Under the pieces are notes generated by a model. The model was given only the letters and a program-made list of their open reading frames with translations, searched no databases and was not told the origin of the DNA. A stretch of DNA of 64,000 bases from Leptothrix discophora (lineage in GTDB: Bacteria > Pseudomonadota > Gammaproteobacteria > Burkholderiales > Burkholderiaceae_C), in assembly GCF_030705305.1 (NCBI RefSeq), contig NZ_JAUZEE010000005.1, positions 1 through 64,000 of the forward strand, in the 5' to 3' direction. The translations under genes and the position numbers were made by a program. Below are positions 57,909-64,000 of this stretch, piece by piece (within the stretch, counting starts at the first letter, position 1; every line of letters starts with the position of its first letter).

Positions 57909-58891
57909 GGTGCCGTCTCCAGCGCCCAGCAGGCGACCCGGTGGCCGGGCCCGACCTCGCGCAGTGCCGGGGCGACGGCCCGGCAGCGCGGCATGGCCAG
58001 CGCGCAGCGGTCGGCGTAGCGACACGCCGCCGTCGGGGCGATCAGCGACGGCACCTGGCCGGGGATGGCGGGCAGCGGCGCGCGGCGTGCAGGCGGTGCC
58101 TCCAGCCGCGGCACCGCCTGCATCAGGGCCCGCGTGTACGGGTGTCGCGGGGCCTCGAACAGCTGCGCGACGTCGGCCTCCTCGACCACCCGCCCGGCAT
58201 AGAGCACGACCACCCGGTCGGCCAGTCGGGCCACCACCGCCAGCGCATGCGTGATGAGCAGCAGCGACAGGCCCAGCTCGCGGCGCAGGTCCTGCAGCAG
58301 CGCCAGGATGCCGGCCTGCACGGTGACATCGAGCGTCGAGGTCGGCTCGTCGGCGATCAGCAGCTGCGGCCCGCAGGCCAGCGCAGCGGCGATGAGCGCG
58401 CGCTGGCGCATGCCGCCGGAGAGCTGGTGCGGGTAGGACGCGGCCTGCCGGTCCGGGTCCGGCAACTGCACGCGCGCCAGCCAGTCGCGCACCCGCGAGC
58501 GCGACTGTGCCGCCGACAGCTTCAGGTGCCAGCGGGCCGCTTCGCCCACCTGGTCACCGATGCGGCGCACCGGGTTGAGCGCGCTGGCCGGGTCCTGCGG
58601 GATCCAGCCGATCTCGCGGCCGCGCACCGCGCGCCGCTGCGGCTCGTCCAGCCGCAGCAGGTCGCGGCCCTGCCAGCGCACCTCGCCGGCGACCACCCGG
58701 CCGGCCGGCGCCGGCAGCAGGCCGACGATGGCGCTGGCCAGCGACGACTTGCCGCTGCCGGATTCGCCGACCAGGCCGACGGTCTGGCCGGGCGCGATCT
58801 CGAGGTCGACGCGGTCCAGCGCCTCGACCGTGCCGGCGGCGGTGTCGAAATGCACGCGGAGGCCGCGCAGAGCGAGCAGCGGCTCGGTCAT
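57905..58891 (-). CDS. Oligopeptide/dipeptide ABC transporter ATPase, OppD-like
   Basis: A 328-residue ATPase with Walker A GESGSGKSS, signature LSGGMRQRALIA and Walker B LLIADEPTSTLD. The C-terminal extension with four Cys residues (ACRYADRCALAMPRCR and VACW) is the Opp/Dpp-type motif that can hold an iron-sulfur cluster. It starts at ATG 58891, 10 bp after the permease gene, and its stop overlaps the OppF-like start. It is the partner of that protein in the inner-membrane peptide importer. Confidence 0.93.
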   Translation of the reverse strand: MTEPLLALRGLRVHFDTAAGTVEALDRVDLEIAPGQTVGLVGESGSGKSSLASAIVGLLPAPAGRVVAGEVRWQGRDLLRLDEPQRRAVRGREIGWIPQDPASALNPVRRIGDQVGEAARWHLKLSAAQSRSRVRDWLARVQLPDPDRQAASYPHQLSGGMRQRALIAAALACGPQLLIADEPTSTLDVTVQAGILALLQDLRRELGLSLLLITHALAVVARLADRVVVLYAGRVVEEADVAQLFEAPRHPYTRALMQAVPRLEAPPARRAPLPAIPGQVPSLIAPTAACRYADRCALAMPRCRAVAPALREVGPGHRVACWALETAP

Positions 58892-58901
58892 GGCGTCGTC
58901 C

Positions 58902-59798
58902 TCATGCCGTGCGCCGATGCGGGTCCAGCGCGTCGCGCCAGGCGTCGCCCAGGCCATGCAGCAGCAGCACGGTCAGCGCGATCGCCAGGCCGGGCACGGC
59001 GGCGACCCAGGGCGCGATCTCGAGGTAGTCCTTGCCGTCGTGCAGCATGCGGCCCCAGGTGGGGGTCTCGGGCGGGAAGCCGAGGCCCAGGAAGGACAGC
59101 GTCGATTCGGTCAGGATGGCCGCGGCCGCGTCCAGCGAGCTGGTCACCGCCACGGTGCCCCAGGCATGCGGCAGCAGGTGATGCCGTGCCACCCAGGTCC
59201 GCGAGGCGCCGAGGGCCAGGGCGGCGTCGACGAACTCGCGCTGTCGCACCGCCAGCACCTGGGCCCGCACCAGCCGGGCGACCGACATCCAGCGCAAGCC
59301 GCCGATCACCGCCACGATCAGCACGAACAGCCCTGCGGTCGGCCCCAGGCGCGCCTGCAGCGCGTCGCGGAACAGGTGAACCACCAGCAGCAGCAACGGC
59401 AGCTGCGGCAGGGCGAGGAACAGGTCGGTCGTCGTCATCAGCAGGGCGTCGAGGCGACCGTGCCGGGACGATCCGGCCAGCACGCCGACGGCGGTGCCGA
59501 CCAGCGCCGACAGCAGCATCGCCGCTGCGCCGATGGCCAGGCTGATGGCGCCGCCGCGCAGCGCCCGGGCGAGCAGGTCGCGGCCCATCTCGTCGGTGCC
59601 GAGCGGGTGGGCCAGGCCGGGCGGCTGCAGGCGCGCGCGGAAGTCGATCCCGTCGACCGCCTGCGAGCCGTGCCAGGCGCCGACCAGCGTCAGCAGGACC
59701 AGCAGCGCCAGCAGGCCGGCGAGCAGGCGGCCGAGCCATCGGGGCCGGCCCGGCCGCGCTGGCCTAGCGCGCGGCGATGCGGGGGTCGAGCCAGCCAT
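58902..59798 (-). CDS. Peptide ABC transporter permease, OppC-like
   Basis: A permease of about 298 residues. It has the N-terminal helix, the HPLGTDEMGRDLLAR loop characteristic of OppC/DppC, five more helices and the cytoplasmic EAA-type loop FVDAALALGASRTWVARHHLLPH. ATG 59798 overlaps the end of the OppB-like gene by 35 bp, which is more than usual, so translation may begin a little later. It forms the transmembrane pore with the OppB-like protein. Confidence 0.9.
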   Translation of the reverse strand: MAGSTPASPRARPARPGRPRWLGRLLAGLLALLVLLTLVGAWHGSQAVDGIDFRARLQPPGLAHPLGTDEMGRDLLARALRGGAISLAIGAAAMLLSALVGTAVGVLAGSSRHGRLDALLMTTTDLFLALPQLPLLLLVVHLFRDALQARLGPTAGLFVLIVAVIGGLRWMSVARLVRAQVLAVRQREFVDAALALGASRTWVARHHLLPHAWGTVAVTSSLDAAAAILTESTLSFLGLGFPPETPTWGRMLHDGKDYLEIAPWVAAVPGLAIALTVLLLHGLGDAWRDALDPHRRTA

Positions 59799-60732
59799 AG
59801 GCCAGGTCCGCGACGAGGTTGGCCAGCACCACCAGGATCGCCAGCATGAAGGTGATGGCCAGCAGCACCGGCGTGTCGTTGCGCAGCACCGAATCGACCA
59901 GCAACGCGCCGATGCCGGGCACGCGGAAGATCTGCTCGGTCACGATGGCGCCGCCGAACACGACCGGCAGCTGCAGCGCCAGCAAGGTCACCAGCGGGAT
60001 CAGCGCGTTGGGCAGCACGTGGCGGCGGATCACCAGCGACTCGGGCAGGCCCTTGCTGCGGGCCAGCCGGACGTGGTCGAGCCGACCGACGTCCAGCACG
60101 GCCGAGCGGACATGCCGCAGCCACGTCGCGGCCTGGAACGAGGCCAGCACCAGCATCGGCATCAGCGACTGGCGGACCTGCTCGATGACGCGCGCCAGGC
60201 CGACCTGCGGCAGGTCGGTCCGGTAGACGAAGGGCAGCCAGTCGAGCTGGATCGAGAACAGCAGGATCAGCAGCAGGCCGGTGAAGAAGGACGGCAGCGC
60301 GTAGCCCAGGTAGGCGCAGGCCGAGACGCTGCGGTCGAACGCGCTGCCGGGTGCGAGGCCGGCCTTCAGCCCGAGCGGCAGGGCCACCGCGATGGCCAGC
60401 AGCTGCGAGCCGCCGACGATGGCCAGCGTGACCGGCAGGCGCTGGCCGATCAGCTGGCGCACGTCCGTGTGGCTGGCGTAGGACCAGCCCCAGTCGCCCT
60501 GCAGCAGCGACCCGAGCCAGGCCAGATAGCGCCAGCCGGGCGCCTGGTCGAGCCCGTAGCGGTGCAGCAGCTGGTGGCGCACCTCCGGCGGCACGTCCGG
60601 GCGCATCACCAGCTCGCTGAGCGGATCGCCGGGCGCGACGGCCAGCACCGTGAACAGCACCGCGCTGATGCCGAGCACGCTCAGCGCGGCCCGCAGGAGT
60701 CGCCAGCCCAGGGTGCGCCGGCGTGCGGACAT
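59764..60732 (-). CDS. Peptide ABC transporter permease, OppB-like
   Basis: A 322-residue permease with six predicted helices. It has the APGDPLSELVM periplasmic segment after helix 1 and the EAA loop HVRLARSKGLPESLVIRRHVLPNALIP that contacts the ATPases. ATG 60732 follows the binding-protein stop by only 4 bp on the same strand. The order binding protein, OppB, OppC, OppD, OppF is that of the classic Opp/Dpp operons. All five parts are complete, so the importer is likely functional. Confidence 0.92.
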   Translation of the reverse strand: MSARRRTLGWRLLRAALSVLGISAVLFTVLAVAPGDPLSELVMRPDVPPEVRHQLLHRYGLDQAPGWRYLAWLGSLLQGDWGWSYASHTDVRQLIGQRLPVTLAIVGGSQLLAIAVALPLGLKAGLAPGSAFDRSVSACAYLGYALPSFFTGLLLILLFSIQLDWLPFVYRTDLPQVGLARVIEQVRQSLMPMLVLASFQAATWLRHVRSAVLDVGRLDHVRLARSKGLPESLVIRRHVLPNALIPLVTLLALQLPVVFGGAIVTEQIFRVPGIGALLVDSVLRNDTPVLLAITFMLAILVVLANLVADLAYGWLDPRIAAR

Positions 60733-60736
60733 GGGC

Positions 60737-62518
60737 TCAGGCCTTGAACCAGTCGGCGATCTGGGCGGTCTCGACGGTCCAGCCACTGATCGGCGCGCGC
60801 AGCCGGCGCGCCAGCGCGGAGACCGCCGGACGGTAGAGGATGGGCACGATCGCGCCGTCGTTGCAGACCAGGTCGTTGAGCTCGATCAGCAGGGCCGCGC
60901 GCCGCACCGGATCGACCTCCACCTCGGCCGCCCGGAAGGTGCGGTCATAGGCCTCGTGGCGCCAGCGGATCACGTTGCGGCCTTCCCACTTGTTGGTCCG
61001 CGAGGCCAGCTGCCAGGAGCAGAACATCTCCATGAAGCGGCCGGGATCGGGGCCGTTGCGGCCCTGCTGGTACATCTGCAGGTCGGCCAGGAACTTGACC
61101 GCCGTGTCGTTGCTGGCGGGGTCGGACGAGAAGAACACCGAGGCGGTCGTCGCCTTCAGTTCCAGCTCGATGCCAGCGCGTTGCGTGGCCTGTCGCAGCA
61201 GGCCCTGGACCTTCTGGCGGGTCGGGTTGACGGAGGTCTGGAACAGCAGCCGCAGCCGCTTGCCCTCGCGCAGCCGGATGCCATCCGGGCCGCGCTTCCA
61301 GCCGGCCGCTTCCAGCAGCGCCTCGGCCCGCGCCGGGTCATGCCCCGGGCCGCTGCGCCTGGACGTGTAGCGCGGCGGATTGACCAGGAAGTTGGCCGAT
61401 CCCACGCCGCCGCGCCCGTACAGGAAGCGCTGGATGCTGTCGCGGTCGACCAGCAGGGCCAGGGCCTGCCGGACCGCCGGTTCGAGCAGCAGCGGATGGC
61501 GGCTGCCGGGGGCGGCGCGTTCGCCGTCGACCTCGGTCCACGGGTCGGCATGGTTGAGCATCAGGTACTCGATGTTGCCGCCGGGGGCGAAGTCGAGCGT
61601 CCCCTTGCCGGACTCCTCCAGGCGACGAAGGATGTCGTCCTCGACCTGGATGTTCCAGGCGTAGTCGTACTCGCCGGTCTGCAGCACGGCCCGCGCGGCC
61701 GACAGCGCATCGCCGCCGCCCTTGATGGTGACGCTGTCGAAGTGGGGCTTGAGCGGCTGGTGGTAGGTCGGGTTGAGCTCGCCGCGCACCAGGTCGCCGG
61801 GCACCAGTTCGAGGAAGCGGTAGGGGCCGGTGCCGACCGGCCGCGCGTTGGCTGGCGCATCGCGTGAGCCAGCGCCCTGGAAGGCCGCGAACAGGTGCCG
61901 GGGCAGGACCGGGTGCAGCGCGGCGTCGACCCAGAACGGGGTCGGGCGCTCGAATTCGTGGCGCACCGTCAGCGCGTCGATCTTGCGGACCTGGATCGAT
62001 CGGAACGAGCCGTGCGTGATCGTCGCGGTGGCCGGATCGCGGGCATAGGCCCAGGTGGCGACCACATCGTCGGCCGTGAAGGGCGTGCCGTCGTGCCAGG
62101 TCACGCCCGGCTTGAGCTTCCAGGTCACCGACAGGCCGTCGCGGGCCACCCCGCCGTTGGCCAGGCTCGGCACCTCGCGCGCCAGCAGCGGGAAGAGGTT
62201 GCCGTCGCGGTCCCAGTCGACCAGCGGCTCGTAGAACAGGCGGCAGGCCGCCACGTCCTTGCTGCCGCTGGCGAAGTGCGGGTTCAGCAGCGTCGGGCCC
62301 TGCCAGAACAGCAGGCGCAAGGCGCCGCCGCCGCCGCGTCGGCTCGGCTCGTAGGTCGACGCGCCGGCCTGGGCCCGGGCCTCGCCGGCGATCGGCAGCA
62401 GGCTCGCCGCCATCGGGGCCGGCAGCCCGGCGGCCACCAGGCGGGCGATGAAACCGCGGCGCGACAGCGCGCCGGATTCGACCGCCTGCAGCGCTGCCCG
62501 GATCTCTGCTTCACGCAT
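60737..62518 (-). CDS. Peptide ABC transporter substrate-binding protein (family 5)
   Basis: A 593-residue periplasmic binding protein. A twin-Arg signal, LSRRGFIARLVAAGLP, followed by a hydrophobic stretch and ARAQA, indicates Tat export rather than Sec. The family-5 core is clear from KPGVTWHDGTPFTADDVVATW near residue 135. It should bind peptides or related solutes and deliver them to the downstream permeases. Its start lies 88 bp from the stop of the BTAD-type regulator gene on the same strand. Substrate unknown; placement beside a peptidase gene favours peptides. Confidence 0.91.
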   Translation of the reverse strand: MREAEIRAALQAVESGALSRRGFIARLVAAGLPAPMAASLLPIAGEARAQAGASTYEPSRRGGGGALRLLFWQGPTLLNPHFASGSKDVAACRLFYEPLVDWDRDGNLFPLLAREVPSLANGGVARDGLSVTWKLKPGVTWHDGTPFTADDVVATWAYARDPATATITHGSFRSIQVRKIDALTVRHEFERPTPFWVDAALHPVLPRHLFAAFQGAGSRDAPANARPVGTGPYRFLELVPGDLVRGELNPTYHQPLKPHFDSVTIKGGGDALSAARAVLQTGEYDYAWNIQVEDDILRRLEESGKGTLDFAPGGNIEYLMLNHADPWTEVDGERAAPGSRHPLLLEPAVRQALALLVDRDSIQRFLYGRGGVGSANFLVNPPRYTSRRSGPGHDPARAEALLEAAGWKRGPDGIRLREGKRLRLLFQTSVNPTRQKVQGLLRQATQRAGIELELKATTASVFFSSDPASNDTAVKFLADLQMYQQGRNGPDPGRFMEMFCSWQLASRTNKWEGRNVIRWRHEAYDRTFRAAEVEVDPVRRAALLIELNDLVCNDGAIVPILYRPAVSALARRLRAPISGWTVETAQIADWFKA

Positions 62519-62606
62519 GGCGCTGTGCTCCTGATCTCCGCTGGGATGGGCAGATTCTGTGCGACGTCCGCTGGGCTCAACAACCTCGATCGACCTGTTC
62601 GTTTCC

Positions 62607-63584
62607 TCAGGTGTGGGGATGCGGCAGCAGCGCGTTCCGGACCGGGATCGGGTGCGCGCCGGCCGGTGACCGGGGGGTGAGCGGGCGGTCGCGCGAGGTC
62701 AGCTGCCGGAACAGCCGGACGGTCTCCTCGCGTGGCGTGACGCCCAGCATCTCGCGCAGGGTCTGCAGGCAGGCGCGGTACTGGCGCTCGACCAGCTGCG
62801 GCTGGCCCAGCCCGGCATAGCAGCGCATCAGGCGTCCGTGCGCGTCCTCGTTGCAGGCGTCGACGCTGAGCAGGCGCAGCGTGATGCGCAGGCAGGCATG
62901 CAGGTCCCGGCCGGCCTCGTACAGCTCGGCCAGGCGATGCAGCACCTGGTTGTGGCGGTCGCGCAGCTGCTGGGCGAGGCCGGCGAGCCCGGCGTCGTGG
63001 CAGCCTTCATCGAGCAGGTCCGAGGCGTACAGCGCCAGCCCGGCCTCGTACTGCGCGATCGCCTGGTCGACCTGCTGCCGGGCCTCGGCCTGCGCGCCCT
63101 GTTCGGCGTGCACGAGGAACTGTTCGCTGTCGATCCAGGTCGGGCCGGCCGGGACGAACTGGTAGCCCTCGTCGGTGTAGACGATCGTCCCGGACGCTTC
63201 GAGCGCGCGGCGCACGCGGTGCAGGGCCACGTGCAGGCTGTTGCGCGCGCTTTCCGGATCGGCTTCGGGCCAGTAGAGGCTGCACAGGCGGGTGCGCGAC
63301 AGCGGGCGACGCCGCTGCAGCACCAGCAGCTTGATCAGCGAGCGGATCTTGCCGCGCGGCAGGTTGTCGACCCGGCGCTCGCCGATCCACAGGCCGAAGC
63401 CGCCGATCACCCGCATCGACAGCATCGGCCCCGGTGGCTGCGACGCGGTCATGCGCACGCAGGCCGGCATGTCGACCAGCGCCCCGAAGGGCGTGACCTG
63501 GAAGTCCATCGTGTCGCGGGGTTCGAGCGGGGCGGGCGGGACGTTGGCGCCGGGGCTGGGAACGTGCGGGTCGAGGCAGTGCAT
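62607..63584 (-). CDS. BTAD-type transcriptional activator
   Basis: A regulator of about 325 residues. Residues 60-155 form an OmpR-like winged helix with the pattern RGKIRSLIKLLVLQRRRPL then LYWPEADPESARNSLHVALH. The rest is a bacterial transcriptional activation domain, recognisable in YEAGLALYASDLLDEG, LRITLRLLSVDACNEDAHGR and QPQLVERQYRACLQTLREML. These proteins are best known from Actinobacteria (SARP) but also occur in Burkholderiales. It has no ATPase domain. ATG 63584 is chosen; the open frame extends to 63692. It lies directly upstream of the peptide transporter operon on the same strand and probably controls it. Confidence 0.82.
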   Translation of the reverse strand: MHCLDPHVPSPGANVPPAPLEPRDTMDFQVTPFGALVDMPACVRMTASQPPGPMLSMRVIGGFGLWIGERRVDNLPRGKIRSLIKLLVLQRRRPLSRTRLCSLYWPEADPESARNSLHVALHRVRRALEASGTIVYTDEGYQFVPAGPTWIDSEQFLVHAEQGAQAEARQQVDQAIAQYEAGLALYASDLLDEGCHDAGLAGLAQQLRDRHNQVLHRLAELYEAGRDLHACLRITLRLLSVDACNEDAHGRLMRCYAGLGQPQLVERQYRACLQTLREMLGVTPREETVRLFRQLTSRDRPLTPRSPAGAHPIPVRNALLPHPHT

Positions 63585-63688
63585 GGACGCTCCTGACGGG
63601 TCGGGATCCGGGTGCGCAGCAGATGAGAAAACTGCGACAACTGAAACCCAGTCTAGAAGTCCGATGGCACGCCTGCCGGTGATCTGGC

Positions 63689-64000
63689 TCACACGCTGGC
63701 GACGGTCGTGTCGCCCGTGACGGGGCCGGCATCGACGCGGGCCGTGGCCGGCGGCGCGCCCGCGGCCAGACCGGCGACCCGTTCGGCCAGCCGGGCGATG
63801 TCGAGCACCAGGGCCTCGCGGGCCGCGCCCGACAGCACGCCGTCGCGGCGCAGGTCCCCGAGTTCGCGCGTGACCTGTTCGCGCGTGCAGCTGACGCGGG
63901 CGGCCAGCTCGCTGTGGCTGGGCGCCGGGTCGAGCCGGTGCATGCGGTGCAGGCGGGTTCCGGTGCCGCCGCTGACCTGGCTCTGCCGCAGCAGTTCGGC
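63689..64000 (-). CDS. Crp/Fnr-family regulator, C-terminal fragment
   Basis: The frame is open to the right edge of the window, so only the last 103 codons are present. The visible part is the winged helix: RMHRLDPAPSHSELAARVSC then TREQVTRELGDLRRDGVL, matching the Crp/Fnr recognition helix. The sensory domain lies outside the window, so the ligand is unknown. It is upstream of the BTAD gene on the same strand with a 104-bp gap, and could act on the transporter and the second cyclase module. Confidence 0.7.
   Translation of the reverse strand, partial: AELLRQSQVSGGTGTRLHRMHRLDPAPSHSELAARVSCTREQVTRELGDLRRDGVLSGAAREALVLDIARLAERVAGLAAGAPPATARVDAGPVTGDTTVASV

Overview
The window is very GC-rich, gene-dense chromosome with almost no intergenic space, a typical Burkholderiales (Betaproteobacteria) gene content and no tRNA, rRNA, CRISPR array or insertion sequence that I can see. 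The protein families (HypT-like LysR next to a GltI-type binding protein, two cyanophycin synthetases beside a DUF1854 protein and an ABC exporter, a FadP-type beta-oxidation operon) point to the Sphaerotilus/Leptothrix/Rubrivivax side of the order; this is inference from family content, not a database match.

Region by region: 1-5.4 kb holds the start of an amino-acid ABC binding protein, a LysR regulator, an Atm1-type exporter, a thioesterase, an SGNH hydrolase and an enoyl-CoA hydratase. 5.5-12.3 kb is a minus-strand fatty-acid degradation operon (TetR regulator, acyl-CoA dehydrogenase, DUF2147 protein, FadB-type multifunctional enzyme, thiolase) with a clear operator in front of the regulator and a strong terminator after the thiolase. 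12.4-14.9 kb contains two damaged genes (an alpha/beta hydrolase lacking its nucleophile segment and an HNH endonuclease split by an in-frame amber codon), a SlyB-like lipoprotein and a small zinc-ribbon protein preceded by nested inverted repeats. 15-22.8 kb is a cyanophycin locus: ABC exporter plus DUF1854 protein, divergent from cphA' and cphA. 22.8-33 kb is mostly housekeeping (CopD, chemoreceptor, TlpA, gatB, pyrE, exonuclease III, CofD/YvcK-like protein, outer-membrane protein, MBL hydrolase).

The most unusual part is 32.6-45.4 kb on the plus strand. A LuxR-type regulator and a Crp-type regulator with an intact cyclic-nucleotide-binding signature precede a 1473-residue protein (degenerate CHAT domain, class III nucleotide cyclase, STAND/AAA ATPase, TPR-like tail). 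Then come a non-canonical cytochrome P450 fused to a duplicated alpha/beta domain, a DyP-type haem peroxidase and a patatin phospholipase with a transmembrane hairpin. Spacing and overlaps suggest one transcript. I infer a cyclic-nucleotide-controlled lipid release and peroxide/oxylipin-like oxidation module.

After M48 peptidase, AmpG, three small unknown genes, pyrF and purB, a second minus-strand module follows: class III cyclase/TolB-like/TPR protein, soluble PAP2/vanadium-haloperoxidase and an intracellular-type subtilase (52.0-57.0 kb). It lies directly behind a complete oligopeptide ABC transporter (57.1-62.5 kb), with a BTAD-type activator and a partial Crp/Fnr regulator upstream. The two modules share a plan (cyclase plus Crp-type regulator plus peroxidase-class enzyme plus hydrolase), which is the main hypothesis worth testing here.
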